A DNA stretch of 64,000 bases from Aphelocoma coerulescens. Taxonomy: Eukaryota > Chordata > Aves > Passeriformes > Corvidae. Under the pieces are notes generated by a model. It saw only the letters and a list, made by a program, of their open reading frames with translations. It was not told the DNA's origin and did no database searches. Positions 48,601-62,431 of this stretch are shown here, piece after piece (position 1 is the first letter of the stretch; every line of letters starts with the position of its first letter). Location of the stretch: assembly GCF_041296385.1 (NCBI RefSeq), contig NC_091015.1, forward strand, positions 50,596,345 to 50,660,344. The letters are read 5' to 3'. The translations under genes and the position numbers were made by a program.

Positions 48601-51600
48601 ACAAGCACTTGCATCACAGCTGCTCAGGAACTGTGAGGCTTTTTTTTTTTAACATGCTGTTCTTTTTTTGTGGTACCCACTCCCTGTATTGTTGCATCAA
48701 GAGATAAACCTACATGTATTGTGACTCATGCTTTAGGAGGCTCTAAATACTTGAAAGCAAAGTGAGCACAAAGCAAGCTGCTCTGTACTGTGATAGCTGA
48801 GCAGAGCCAGCCTTGGCTGTGCTTGTGCTTTGGATTCAAGCCCAGGTTTTATAGAAGTATTTTTAGTGGTATTTTTAAACCAGATTTCTGTGGTTTTCTA
48901 ATTCCCACTTAGTGTGCAGATTTGCAATGGAATGTGACAGAGACACTTTGGGTATTTTGTTGTTTCTTGGCTTTTTTTAAATTTAATGTAGATGTCATCA
49001 GCATCATTTTCTTCAAGCTAGGTGGTAATTGCAGTAGCACTTAGTTGTGCCAGTCTTACCTTGCCTTTATTTAGTCCTACCCTCCTGTTTTCTTTATCTG
49101 CATTTTTTTCAGGCTGTAGGGTATTATAGCTAAGGAGTACCTTTCATTACTCCCAGAGCTTTAGCCAGCATGGAAAAAAAATTATCAGTATACTGCCATG
49201 TGCATTTAACCTTGTCTTATGTTTGATGCCCAGCAGAGAGGTTAGGTGGAATCAAGTCTTCCAAGCTTTCATACTCTTGGGTTTAATCCTTATGCCACTC
49301 TCATCTTTTTTCATCTATTGACTGTTTTAAAATAGCAGAAGCTCGAGTTTTTATTAGTGGTGTTCCCTGGTGCAGTTGCTCAGGCTGCTTTAAGTCTATA
49401 GAGGAGGCGATCACACCAAGATCTTGGTTGCTAGGAATGATCTTTAACCCATCAGTGCTTAAGCTTTGTAACAAAAGCTGCTTATGTTGATTCTAATGTA
49501 TTCCTGCTAGTATTGTATTCCTGAGACCTAGTATTCTACACTTAGGTGTAGTTACCATACTCAAATATTTTTTCCCCCTCAGAAATTTTATCTCCATCTT
49601 ATGAATGATTATACGTTATTCACAGATGCATTTGAAAACTCGTAATTCAGCTCCTTGAAACCATTTGACAGAGGAATGTGCAGTTTCCAGGTATGACAAT
49701 TTCCAGGTGTGGCTTTTCTTCCAGAATACAATGTGGTTGCCTTGACAAGGCTGGGCAAGGCTAGAGCAGCAGAGGTGTTTGCTAGCAGGCACAATTAGCT
49801 TTCTGAAAGCCATCAGATTAGAGTGGAATGGGGTTGTACTGCAAACCCTACAGGTAAATTGTTTTAAGTGTTAACTTGTATGTACTATGTGTGGAGAAGA
49901 GAGGAAACAGAATGCAAAGTATTGCATTTGTTGGAACATAAGGAATGAGCCTAAGTGAGTTTTAACCAGTGCAAGAGATGGTAATGCAAGAACATGCCCT
50001 GAAATACAGGAAGAGTGAAGACAAAGCTGTTGAGAGTTGATTGGAGCCCCTTTTTGCCTGTCAGTCTGTACCAGGCATGGCTTCATGGTAACAGCTTAGT
50101 GCAGCAGCATTCCTTTCAAAACTAAAACCTGGAAAATGTCTCCTCAGAGAACTTAGCAGTTGCTGAGGTGGAAGAGAGATTTCACAAGCACACTTGGTAT
50201 TATCAAAATGCATAGAGATAAAACCATTGCTATTGAAGTTCCCTTTCCATTCCATGTATTGTTTCTACAAGCAAGAGATGGAAGACTGAGATGAGAAAAA
50301 TATGCTGCTCATGCGTTCTAGACAACTTATACAGAAGAAATATGCACTTCACTCACTTTACTGTGGGATCATGAGAGTTCGTGAAAATGCGATGATGGTC
50401 ATGAGAAAGGCTGGCAAGAGAAATAGCTGCAGCCTCCTTGGGGCTGCACATATTGTATTTAAGTGAGAAGTAATCAGAAGTGTTAGTTACCTCCTCATCC
50501 GTTTGTGATTTTTCTCACAGCTAAGATAAGCAGGATTAGGTCTGACTTAAGTAGTCAGAGACAAGCCCTCAAAGCAAAGCTCCTCAAAATAGTCTTCCTG
50601 AATTTCTGAGGGAATTATCTTCCTTCTCTTTTGCAATTACCGATTCAGAGCTACAAGTGGGAGCCCTAGGTAATGGCAAGGTAGCCATAGCTCAGGCTAT
50701 TAAGGTTTTTGTGATCTTAAAACCAAATAATTATAATGCTGCCAGCAGCTCTGCCCTGTTGCCACCAAAGGTTGAGGTTAAATGAAACTAATTGAGCAAG
50801 AATACTCCAGGGACACTCCTGACTCCAGCTGTGATTTTATTCATCTAAAATAGGTGGGCTAGAAATCTTCCTGGTTGCTTCCATCTGAGAACTTGCATGT
50901 TGTACCCACAATCTCTTCCCTAGCACAAAGGGAATCTGGCTTTATTTTTAATTGCTACTATAATCAATCCTAAATTGAAGAGTAGTGGATGTGGTTACAT
51001 TACTTATGAAGACGCACTCGTGTGAAATGACTGTGTTTAGATAGAACCTGCCATGTCAGCATGTGGGCTGGGTCAGGGGAGCATCCAAGGAGTGGTAAGC
51101 AAATATTGAGAGGTTTAAACATCTCTGTTCCTCTAATGTTGGGACAGTAATTAGGCCCAGAGTGCATGGACAGACAGATTTTAGGAAACAGAATGGGAAC
51201 ACTTGAGAAGCACAACTCGAGGTACCTTGTGCTAATTACTGAGTTGGACTAGACTGACTTAAAACTCATTATGTTATAATGACTGGGAACTCTGCACCAG
51301 GTAACCAGGCTTAACATGAGTCCTCCTTGAATGCATCACTAAAAATGACAATGTGGTTCACTGTCACAGAAGTTACATGGTGAATAAGCAGGGAACCTAA
51401 ACTATTCAAGGCAGCCTGCTTGACTCAGGATAAAAACATTTCAACTGGACTGTTAGAAGGCAGCTCCTCAGATTGCTGACCCTGCTGGACATGCCTTAAG
51501 GACATCATTCGCTGGGACTGCTTGCTGTCTACCTGCTTCTGTGTGTTAAATTCACATTTTAAAAAGGGAAATGCATGCACAGACAACACTTTGAACAGGA

Positions 51601-52727
51601 AAAATGTTTAATTTTTATGTCTGCTCTCAGTTCTGAAGTATTAGTCTTAACATATGATTTAGCTCTATTCAATGCAGTTTTCTTGGGCATCCCTATTTCC
51701 AAGTCTTTGTGTAGCTAGACAGAGCTTTGGAAAGATTATTTTGCTTTCAGAGGAGTTACCTGGCTTGAGATGGTTAGTAAAATATATTGAAATACAATAG
51801 GCAAATCTCAAGAAATAGCTGACCTTCAGTTTAATACAGATTCAGAGTGTTTGGGGTTGGTGGTGGTTTGGGTCAGCAAATTTTTTATCTTCTGTGCTGC
51901 CTTTGAACGAACATGACTTACTGCCTCTGCTTTAGTCCAGCATTCTGGACTGATTATAAGGAATTGGTGGCTTTTTTAGAACAACTTATGTCAGGGGATT
52001 CACTACCACACACACAGGGTAAAGGTAGTTTCTCTGTGTAGTGATCATGGAGAGTCTATGCCTCTCTTTGTCACTCATCCTATAAAAATTATTTTCATTT
52101 ACATTAATGAAGAAACTGGGAAGTAATGGGGTTTTTTTCAAGGCAGGGATATATATACACCAAGTATGTGGGGGTGCAGTGCTTCAAGTGCTACCTGCCT
52201 CTTCCCCAAATTTGGAGGTGGACTTGAACTGTATGACTCACACTCAGATGAGGGAGACTGAGGTATGCAACCCCTCCATTCCCCTCTCCTAGTGAGGCAG
52301 TTTTCATGCATCCTCATGGCTCCCTTTCTGTGCTCTTACAAAAACACATCATGGAAGACTTGTTTTTGTTGTAGAGGTATCTTCACCAGCATTTTTTATC
52401 CTTCGCTCTGTGTGTTTTTTTCTTACTGCTGGTTGCCTTTACATGGAGTTGCTTTACACAAGAGAGTATTTTGCAGGCTGGAGGATGTCACATATAAATT
52501 ATCTGCTGATTAGATAGATACCTCGAAATACACATTGAGGTATCCCAGTGTTGTTCATTGCTATTGATGAAGATAATTCATTAAATCCTGCATTTCAGCA
52601 CTGATGAACTGAAGTAACCCACTTACTCATATTTCCCTTACTTGTGAATTGCATCAAGAAGACCTTCACTAGTGATTTCAGACAGCCCATAACAGTATTC
52701 TAGCACAAGAAGGATGCTTGCATGCAA
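45626..52727. other. Intergenic DNA after GPD1L, left part
   Basis: About 7 kb of AT-rich DNA. No exon or known repeat was recognised. A minus-strand open frame at 46015-46302 could not be assigned, and a candidate distal polyadenylation signal lies at 47599. Confidence 0.7.
47599..47604 (+). terminator. Candidate distal GPD1L polyadenylation signal
   Basis: AATAAA occurs 2 kb beyond the preferred signal and is followed by a moderately GT-containing stretch (CTGTGTGAGCAG). It could give an extended 3' UTR or be a chance hexamer in AT-rich DNA; no transcript evidence is available here. Confidence 0.2.
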
Positions 52728-52955
52728 GAAATCATTTAGGTTGGAAAAGACCTCTAAGATCATTGAGTTCACCTGTTAACCCAGCACTGCCATCTTCACC
52801 ACAAAACCATGTCCCCAAGTGCCATACCCACATGTTTTTTTGAACACTTCCAAGGATGGCGATTCTACCACTTCCCTGGGCACCTTATTCCAATGCCTGA
52901 CCACCCTTTCAGTGAAGAAATGTTTTCTAAGATCAAACCTCAACCTCCCTTGGAG
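52728..52955 (-). mobile_element. CR1 LINE fragment, antisense, intergenic
   Basis: The + strand reads AAATCATTTAGGTTGGAAAA, typical of a reversed CR1 3' UTR. The minus strand encodes [20 protein letters not shown] and [16 protein letters not shown]. It is a 5'-truncated fragment between GPD1L and CMTM8. Confidence 0.9.
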
Positions 52956-53340
52956 CAAATGAGATTTCATCAAAGTAATACCTGATTTAAATATATCATT
53001 GCTAACTTCAATATTTTTCCTTGCACTGCCTGCTGGAACAATGAATCATGAAATGATTACCTCCCTGATTCCTCCTTCACTGAAACAGCAATCATAGCAC
53101 CACTTCAAAAGAAAACCCAGCAGTTTGATGCGTGACCTTCATTTGCACACAGTGATACATCTTGTTTCCTGGGCGTCTGACTGAATCTTTGTGAGGATGG
53201 CAAGTGGGTAATTATTTGATTGGTATATTCAGAGAATCACACTGCTCTTGTAATATCACAGATTTGATATATTTAGTGACCACTTTTTTTTTTTTACATA
53301 GTTGTCTGGATCTATGAGACATGCTTTTGTATGTCCCTGT

Positions 53341-53380
53341 GTGTGTATGTATATTTATATATATATATACACATATATAG
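53341..53380. repeat. TG/TA microsatellite
   Basis: GTGTGTATGTATATTTATAT continuing into TA and CA dinucleotides, about 40 bp, intergenic. Confidence 0.85.
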
Positions 53381-56300
53381 AAATTCAGATTTCTGATGTG
53401 CTGAGGAGATGAAGGTTAAGCTATCACACTACCTATCCTCATCTTCATAGTCTTTTAACCAATCGGTCAATTCCAGGTGAACATGACAAAGAGGAAAATT
53501 ACCAGAAGGTATCAAATTCTTGTAAATGCCAAGAACATGTGCTAACTGAGGATATGCTCTTAGTAGAAAAATCTGCATGGAACAGATTGCTCTTACAAAT
53601 ACCCCCACTGCAGCCAGCAAAACCAATGGAGTCTGAACTTTTCTTGAACATTAAGGTGAGCCAATCTCACAGTTCATAGGAAACAAAGCTTTTTCATTGT
53701 AAGGATGTATGGGAACATCTGTATAATTACAAATGTCACATCATAATTGTCTTATAGTTAGCATTAAGCCAGGTAGTTGCAAATATATGATGGACTTCAT
53801 TCACCTCAATATCAGTAATTAGAGCCACATCCATCACAGAGCATCCTCTACTTACTCCAAATCCAGTACTGCAAGCCACAGGGCTGTGCCAATTCACATA
53901 ATTTAAATACCTAGGATACACTCAGCAGAAAGACTATTTTAGCTGCACTATGAGCTGTTAGAAAAATCCTTCCTGGTATGATTTTCTCATTGTTCAAAGA
54001 GCTTAGATATCCTAACTCCTATCGGCTCTTCTCCCAGTCTCCTAAAATCCCCAAATGAAAACCTTCCTTTCTTCTGAAATTCTCTTTTCCCTCACTGATC
54101 TAGGGAAGAAGCATTATCCATGCTCAGTAGCTAGTTAGCAGGGTGATAAATGACTTGACAGGATAAGCTTTCTCAAGACATGGAATAAATGGAATAAGCC
54201 TTTGTTCTGAGGAAATCCCAATCCCTCCAAAAGGCAGCCCATCATCCACCCCCTGACTGTTCTATAGTCTCACACCATGCACCATTCTCACACAGCCCAA
54301 AGCCTGCAATTTTCATAGAAGACTAAGTGAATTGAGAAATTTAACTAAATTTGGCTTTCTGATTAATTTAAAAATCCCAGCAGGTTTTGCTAGGCCAGCA
54401 GCAGAAAGCACACTCTGTTCCCTGTAAATACATGCAGTCCTAACAGAAACATTCTCTCTCCTGTTTCATCAAACTCCTGTTTCTCTTGCAAAGGATGATT
54501 TTGGGAAACTAGAACTGGAGGATGCACTAAGAGCCTTGCATCACTGCAGCTATTTTTTCATGTGCTGACACAAGACCTACCTGTTACCAGGAGCTTTGCA
54601 TGCTAGTTCTTTGCATATCTGTAATGCTAATGTTATGAAAGCATCCAATGATTTACAGTCATGAGCAGTATTCTATATATCCTAAAACACTGGTGCCTGC
54701 ACATCTTTGTCCTGCTTTGACTTGAACTTAACTGTGTTTTGTACTAGAGAATTGTTTCTTTGGTTTTGTCTTGTTTCAGGGACAAGACTGCTCTGTGAAT
54801 ACCAACATCAGGGTCATTTTGCTCTTTGTTACACAGAAGTCTTTTGACACTTGTCTAGTTGCAAAGATAAACTGCTAAATTGAAAATACCAATACCATAT
54901 TGCTCAGCTGCTTGGAGATTTCAGGCCACTGTGTGGTGTACTGTGGTCCTCCGCTGACATTTCCTCTCCTTCTCTTAAAGGGTAGATGTCAAATGTCCTT
55001 ATTCCATACTAACAGAAAGGCTGTGCCAACCAGTTTGAGGAGCAATAAAACATAAGCCTGCACTTCTCTGTCTTCTCCTGCTGCTGTTGTGTTCCCCAAG
55101 ACTTAAGTCAGTGCCCTGCCAGGCTCACAGTTCTCTTCTGCACTTCAGCCCCCTACGACAAGAGCATGTACACTCTGGCACCTCATCCCAGTCAGCTGGC
55201 ACCTTTCTCAGCAGATCCTGCAATCAACCCACTGGCTTTTTAACTTTCTCTGCATGAGAATTTTTCTACCCTTAAACCTTGCAGCCCATCTGCATAAAAT
55301 TGATTCTCCCTGTACAGCACTTTCATTACCAGTTTTCATTGTCCAGACATAGCGAGAATCATGAGATCCTTTATTCTGCTGCCACTCCAGGAGATGTGTC
55401 AGGCACTGGTACTGCATGTGTACTGTACAGCTGGGTGATTAGGGTGTTAACAAGACTGTCACTTCATGGAAATACTTGGAATTAATTTCTGTGGTTTCTC
55501 AAATCATTTGGGTCATCTCTTGTCATGTTCTGTATAATAAAGACCACAAAATTTGTCAGTGTAAGTCTGGCAAACAGTAAATCTTAAATAAACCTATAGC
55601 TTTGAATCATAGATTTTAAATGATGGAGAGTTTACTGTTTTATTTAATAAATCCTTCAAATAGCTCATCGTGCTGTGTTAAAACAATAAATTCAAAAAAC
55701 CCCAGCAACAAAACCACTTTATTTCTTTTCAGTCTGAATTTGTCTAGTTTCAGCTTTTAGCCGTAGCATTTGGTTAGGTTTTTACCTGCCAGCCATGTCT
55801 TCTCTCAGTGTATATACACACAGCAAGCCCAAGTCACCTCCTCATAATTTGGGATAATATAAGGCACATTTTAAGTCTCAGGCCTGAGTCAGGGTATTCT
55901 ACCAACATAGCTGACTGTTTATTATTTTATTTAAGCCTGCAAGCTAACTGAGTTGGCTGTGAATTCTCTCCTTAAACTTGGATGGTGCTGTGATGAAACC
56001 ACGATAGGATTGTACAGTCTTTCATTAATTATCTAAAAACAAATATGGCATTGACAATTGTTGAAGGTTATATTTTCCTCCAGCTGTTTTGTGCTGGGCT
56101 TGGGTGCTGTGTAAACATTACCTGCTGCAATTTACATAAACACTTAGGCAAGCACCACCCTTAGCAAGTAGAAAATGTACATGTCTTCAGTGGAAATGTT
56201 TATATTCTCAAGGATGTAATCACCAGCACGTGTTTGTTCTATAATAATATTTAAAGGTCAATGGTGGACTGCTGACCCTAATGAAAGTATTTATGAGTGT

Positions 56301-58321
56301 GCCTCAGGGCTAGCCTGCCTGGACATGCTCAGGGGTAAATAAGCTCCTTCCTCACACAACATGACACCAGACGCTCTTGAGTATTCGGGTGGCCTCTGAT
56401 TTGCAGGTGTGAGAAGGCACAGCCACCAGCTGTGCTTGGAGCTGTGCTTGCAGGCTCGCTGGAGAGCAGGACAGCTGAGGGCAGCTGGGATACAGCCTGG
56501 GAAATACAATGCAGACATGCTCTTGCAGGTGTGCTACAGAGCTGAGGTCCCCGACCCCTAAGTATGAAAACCACAACTCCCATTCTGAGAAGATTTTTAA
56601 ATAGACTTCACACTAATCACTACAAACTCTTTCTATTTTGAGTACATGTGCTCTCTGCCCTGATATTCAGCATATATATTCAGCGTGCAGGGACAGTGTG
56701 TTCCAAGTACAAGTCAGCTCTGGAAGAAGTAAGCAATTTTTCCTCAGCACAGTATCTGTGACATAGTTGTGTTTCAGGGCTGGGAGGGATCTTTAGATTC
56801 CCAGAGCAGATAAAACAGCTGGTGAAAGCTTAATGCAATGAAAATACATGGCTTATATACTTTGTGATTTCTTTTCTTAGCACAGTCTCTATCACCACAC
56901 AGTTTACTTAGTGTCATGGGTTTCAAAACTGAAAAATAAAATCTCAAAGTCAGTATATTACTGTTCCCAGCATAGAGTTAATTATCTGTATGGCAGAATA
57001 TGTTCTAAGACAGCTTTTTGGCAGGTAAAAACTGTATGTTATGTATGACTGTGTGCCTACATTCAGGACTTTGTCCGTATAATTCAAGTAAAGTTCATGT
57101 AAAGAAAGAAATATTTGTGAGAAAAGCAGTACAGAACATAGCAGCTAAATCCTGCATTTTCCAGCATTAGGGTAGTAACAAGCATCTGATGATAAAATCC
57201 CATGCGCTGTTGTCATTACTTGGACTGTTGTTTGAATTGGTATTGATTTTATGTTCATTAATTTTGGGGTGCCCAAGTTGCAAAACCAAACAAGCCTTGT
57301 GTTCAGTAACTCCACGTACAAACATAGATCCTCTATAGATTTGCCAAATAATGGCCGTTTTGATAATATGGGCCTCTCATCTATTCTCTCTCTGTTGCAG
57401 CAACATTAGAGGATCCAAGTATCTCAGATATGAAAACCATCTTTACTTCGTAAAATACGGATTCCATCACAGAGACATTTTCCTTGACTGATCATGTGCC
57501 TATGACACATGTCACCACCAAAGTACAAATCAAGTATTTCTGGTTTGGGTTAAAATAAATCAGCTTTTCCATATGGTTGTAAGCTGCCGAAGAGTAAAAT
57601 ATGTTATTTATTATTTACTTGAATACACTTGTAGCTCAAAGCCTACACTTTGCTAATTCTGAAAAGCCATTAGGAAATTTCCAATCATTTCTTGATTTAA
57701 TGCTAACTAAAAATATCTCATCCTCAGATTAGCACAGTAGGATGTCAAGGGTGAGAATATTTGTCCTGGACATCCGACATGAATCCCCGTTCCTTGTGTG
57801 AGACCTGGGTTTCACGGAAAGTACAGTTCCTTTCTTGCTCTCTTCAGAATAAGTACCCTTATCTTTCTTAGTTCACTTCTAGGTGGTTTAAATACAGTAA
57901 GTTTGTTGTTTGGACTGAAACCTGCTGATGACCACTGAAAAAACTCAATCATCTTTTATATGTTAATGTGTTTTAGTTACCTAAAAAAAGTCTGAATAAA
58001 GTTTGACATTCAAAAATTCTAGGATTTGGAAAGGAGGAGGCAAGCTGTATTTGAAAACCAGAAAAAGAGTTCAGGAAATTCCAGTGAGCTCCACTGCTTG
58101 GGCCTGTGAGTCTACTTTAATTAGCACTTCCAGCTGGCTAGATTGTTGCTGAGAAAGTAGTTCTAGAGAGCTCAATCAGTAATGTCAAAAATGTTGATAC
58201 CTCAGGATTTGAGAACAAAACCAGCTTAAATGGAAGAATCTGTTAATTAGATACTGAGACGTTCAGGAATAATCCCTTTACTGAGAAACCTGATAATACT
58301 TGTATCCACTATTCTGCTTTT

Positions 58322-58384
58322 TCTAAAACATTTACATTGAAAGGCTTCACATGATTGCATATTTTTCCTAATCAGAATTTACTT
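58322..58384 (+). repeat. Dispersed direct repeat, copy 1
   Basis: Begins TCTAAAACATTTACATTGAA and ends CCTAATCAGAATTTACTT. It matches the segment at 59872-59936 over its full length with a few substitutions and two small gaps. Homology stops abruptly on both sides. Confidence 0.85.
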
Positions 58385-59871
58385 CGTTATAGTAGTTGAC
58401 AAACAAGAGGTTACAATCTTGACTGGTGTTTAAAAGCCTTGCCAATCCTTCCCTTGAAAGGTTAATTTAAAATACAGAAAATGGGCCACCTTATTCTCTC
58501 TTGGTAGTTCTGTAATAAAAGGTTGATTGTTCAAGCAGGAGCATTCAATTATTTTCTTTCTGATGCTATCTACGTGTAAAAAAATCTAGCTAGGCTCAGC
58601 TGGTCCCTGAAGGCTTTCCAGTTCTAGCCCTCAGTGCAAGGATGCAAAACAAAAAAATTAGAGCCTCATAATTAACATTCAAAATGTCAAGTATTATGTT
58701 GTCAAGTTAAAGAATGAAATTTCCTTCCAGGAATATCAGATACAGAAAAGCTTCTGGAGTGTTTACCCATTTTTTAGTGAAACTCATTCTTCGAACATGT
58801 TTGCTGGAGAAAAATATGCTAACTAGGGAAGTCAGAATGGCAGCCAGTGTACAGAGAAATTGCCCACAAGTGTAGCCCTCCAATTCTTGTTGAATTAATC
58901 ATGATACTAGACCTCTAGAACAGACATTGAAAGCTGACAATATATTAATATAGTTGAAGCAGAAAACAATTGGTTCCCTGTGTTTTTATTTTACTTTTTC
59001 CCCTACAGGAGCTGGGATGCTCAAACGACAGATGTGCAGACCAAAAGCAATGGAATTTATTGCTCTTATTCTGATGGTTGACAGAAAACCAACACTGACC
59101 CTCAACAGTTTTGGGAGCAAAATAAATAAAGAGTTTTAGAATTATGCATGAACACTGAGACCACCGAATAACATCCTGGAAACATGGTGAGAATAAGCAT
59201 CCAGTGTAAAATAAATCAGCTCTCAGAAGGGAAGTGATGTGAATGGCTCAAACAACTTTGAAATTAGTGTTAATTTTGCTAGCGGCATGAATTTTAGCCC
59301 CAGATTTCCTCACTTTTACTTACTGATCTTCTAGGTGGAAAACTGAAAAGACAGGAATCTCTCAGAGGGGAAAATCGATGCTGTTACAATGGGTCCTCAT
59401 AAACAGCAACAGGGGCATGGCAAAGTAGCTCTGGCATTGGAAGAAACCTTGGCAGTGCTGAACAATCAGATAAAGCACTTTTTATTTGCAAGCCAGTTGA
59501 AGCAGGCCTCTAAACAGACCAGTGCACAGGTGTGTTCTGTTCCTTCAAAATGTCAACCCTTATTTAATAGAAAGGGATAAAACAGGAACACAAAAAATAC
59601 AGAATGCTGTTAACGTCACCAAAAAAAATTATGGTTTTGTCAAAAAGTGTAAAATTCCTTGTTTCATGGTTAAGAAGTTGTGTTAAGCAGTTTGAGTGTG
59701 TGGTTTACTAATGGTCTTTTTTTCCTCACCGAAAAAAAAAAAAAAATGATGCTATCTGTATATCTTATCATCATGTCGAGTGGCTGGCATCATGTTCTGA
59801 TGACCTGCAGTTCATGTTTGCAAAACTCTGCCACATTTCTGCTGCCATCTTAAATAAAAAAATCACCAGTG

Positions 59872-59936
59872 TCTAAAACATTTACACTGAAAGGCTTCAC
59901 CAAATTATGTATCTTTTCCCTAATCAGAATTTACTT
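59872..59936 (+). repeat. Dispersed direct repeat, copy 2
   Basis: Begins TCTAAAACATTTACACTGAA and ends CCTAATCAGAATTTACTT. It lies 1.55 kb downstream of copy 1 in the same orientation. A further partial echo (TCTAATCAGAGCTTA) follows at once. Confidence 0.85.
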
Positions 59937-60929
59937 ATTTTTCTAATCAGAGCTTAGAGGGCACAGAGGCTCCACAGAGCCTGAGCCAAGACACACATTC
60001 CAAGAAGCCCATGGAGCCTGTACTGTGACACACACTGTGAGGGGAGGCACAGTAATGCACAAGAACAGTTCCTTTGGGTAACTCATGTTTCCTGTATTTC
60101 TGGGAGAAACTCTCCCATCCTCCTCCTCCTCCCTCCCCAGCTGCTTCAATCCCTTGCTGAAAGGTAATACCACAAAATCCAGCCTTTGTTATCCAGTAGG
60201 AGAGCAGCAGTAAACAATTCAAGGACAATAGCTACCAGACATGTGGGAAACACTTCATTTTTACTGAACTGCCACATGCAAATCCTTTGCTAATTAGAGT
60301 TCCTGAACGTTGAAAATAACTATAACCTGCTCGCATATTGTTGAAACCCCATAGTTTTTGTGGGATGGAAGATCTTTTTGGAAGCTCTTAAATGATCCAG
60401 AAACGTTTGGGCTTTTTTAAAAATACGTCTTTTCAGACTGGAGTACTAAAAAATATAGCTTAAGGAACAGTTCAACATTGTCAGGTAGTAGGTCAACAAT
60501 GACTTCATACTTTACATTTCCAGTGATTTTTATGGCTTTTAAAAGTATTTTGTATTGTTCAGTCTTTGGTTATTTGGCAGACCCCAGCAAAACCCCCATT
60601 TCCAGCTCTGAGTGTGCTATCTCCTGGACTCGTTCCTTGCCTGCGGCCCTTTGCGGTGGTTCCTCTCCCAAGCGATGGCAGCCAGTGGGGACAGCCACCT
60701 GCAGCACCAGCACCGCTCCTGCCAGCGTCTGCTGCCCGCGGAGCCAGGGGTGACAGTCTGGAGGGACGGTGACAGCAGGAGCATGGACCCCCCAAACCGT
60801 GCTCGCCCATGGGGCTGTGGCACAGAGAACGGGGGCTCAGCTTGGCTTCTCGGCTGTACTGGAAGCTGTACTGTACTGTGTGTAATAGTCGGGGAGGTCA
60901 GGAGATGGTTTTCAGAGGGGACCCGCTTT

Positions 60930-61520
60930 GACCCTCCTTCCCTAGCGCTCGGGGCGCCCCGCACCACCAGCGCCGGGTTCCGCCCCGCGGACAGCGGCGG
61001 GAGGGCTGGGCGGTCTCCGGGGCGGGCGGCCCCGCTGCGGACCCGCCTCCCCTCCCGGGGCCGGGCGCCGAGCACCCTCCTCCTCCCCCGCGCCCAGGCG
61101 GGGGTGCCCGCGGCGCCGGGGCCACACAAAGCGGCGAGCGGCGGTGCCTTCCCGCCGGCCGTCCGGCGGCAGCCCCGGCGCGCCGGCCATGGAGCCGCCC
61201 GTGCCGCCTCAGGAGCAGCCGCCGCGCCCGCGCTCGCATACCGTCACCACCACCAGCAGCTCCTTCACCGCCAACCTGTCGGCCAGCTCCAGCACTCTCG
61301 CCTACGACAGGGAGTTCCTGCGCACCGTGCCCGGGCTCCTCATGGTGACCGAGATCGTAAGTGACTCGGGGCGGGGGGCGCGGAGGGACGGGGGAGCCTC
61401 GGCCGGGCACACGGCCACCTCTGGGGTGAGGGATTGGGGTGTTCCCCCTCAGTGCAGGTGAAGTGCGGGGAAAGGACGAGCCCAGGGAGGCAAGGGCGGC
61501 TCCACGGCGGGGGCACAAAA
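60930..61520 (+). promoter_or_regulatory. CMTM8: CMTM8 CpG-island promoter
   Basis: A dense GC- and CpG-rich block begins near 60930, covers exon 1 and fades out around 61520. It has GC-box cores such as GGGGCGGGCGG near 61019 and no TATA box. This is the expected promoter form for CMTM8; the exact start site cannot be read from sequence. Confidence 0.8.
61189..61356 (+). CDS. CMTM8: CKLF-like MARVEL transmembrane protein 8, coding exon 1 (partial gene)
   Basis: Fifty-six codons from the ATG in context GCCGGCCATGG to a clean donor (GAGATC then gtaagt). The segment SHTVTTTSSSFTANLSASSS and then LAYDREFLRTVPGLLMVTEI is nearly the human CMTM8 N-terminus (SHTVTTT..., YDREFLRTLPG). Family knowledge: CMTM8 is a four-pass MARVEL-domain membrane protein linked in mammals to EGFR turnover. 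Only the cytoplasmic tail and the start of membrane segment 1 are encoded here; exons 2 onward lie outside the window, consistent with the very long first intron in other vertebrates. The first 15 residues are proline-rich (MEPPVPPQEQPPRPR), longer than human MEEPQRAR. The orientation and position after GPD1L support the assignment. Confidence 0.95.
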
Positions 61521-62431
61521 CTCCCGCCTGGAAACTATCGACAACTGGAAAAGTAGCGTAGGGCACACGCGGTCTGTTCAGCCTCCCGTAGCATCTGCGG
61601 TATCATCACATCCCGTAGCGGAAAGACGAGTTTGGCAGACCGGGAACTGAGTTTTGGAGACTCTTCTGTAGCACATTGGTTGTGTATGCTTTGCACTTTC
61701 ATAGCTCACAAATAGTCACGATGTGAGAGTTAATTAAACAACTTATCTTTGTTTCCTAGGTCAATAAAAAACCTTTCCTTATGCTCTTAATGCTTAGATC
61801 CACCTGTGCGGAGTGGGAGGTGAATTGACACCGTTCGGGTTTGGTAGTGATTTTGGGTTTTGCAGATAGTCTATAAGGTGTAAACGAACGTGCACAGGGC
61901 CAGGCAGTGCTGAATTCGGTCACTTGCCTTAGTGGTAGGTGGTGAACAGCACAACGCGGGGATCCCTCTGCAGGCCTGTGTGTCCTCGGTGTGTTGAGCA
62001 ACAGATACTCAGCATATTCTCTTAAAAATGATGTGTTTAATTCCACTCATCTACACTATTAACAATTAAGGATCTAAAAGAGCTGGCTGCCCCAACTAAC
62101 TTTCTGAGTTTCCTGTGTGAAGTTTTTGTTGTGCTGAAGCTTGAAGGATTGAGTTATCTGACCACATTCATTTTCAAGGCTTGAAAACATTGTGCTTCAC
62201 CAGAGCAGTGGAATGGCTGTTGGTTTTGCTGACTTCAAAGTTAAAATAACCAAGCAAAGCTTCAGGCTGATGTGTGATGTAGGACCTCTGGCAGGAACAG
62301 CTAGGATGCACATTAAGATGCCAGATTGCTGTGCAGGCAAACAGTGATGAGGCTGTGAAGTCAGAGCCTCCTACCAGCTGGTACCTTGTGTGCCACTGTC
62401 CTTGGGAATTCTGTCGATCTTTAGTAGATAG

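Larger units (their letters stand above)
52956..60929. other. Intergenic DNA between GPD1L and CMTM8, right part
   Basis: About 8 kb with no exon seen. It contains a short microsatellite at 53341-53380 and a pair of related segments of about 64 bp at 58322-58384 and 59872-59936. Confidence 0.7.

Noticed and set aside
60559..61566. Long open frames (170-250 codons) around CMTM8 exon 1
   Set aside because: GC-rich by-products of the CpG island. The frame upstream of the CMTM8 ATG has no recognisable protein and the conserved N-terminus starts at 61189.
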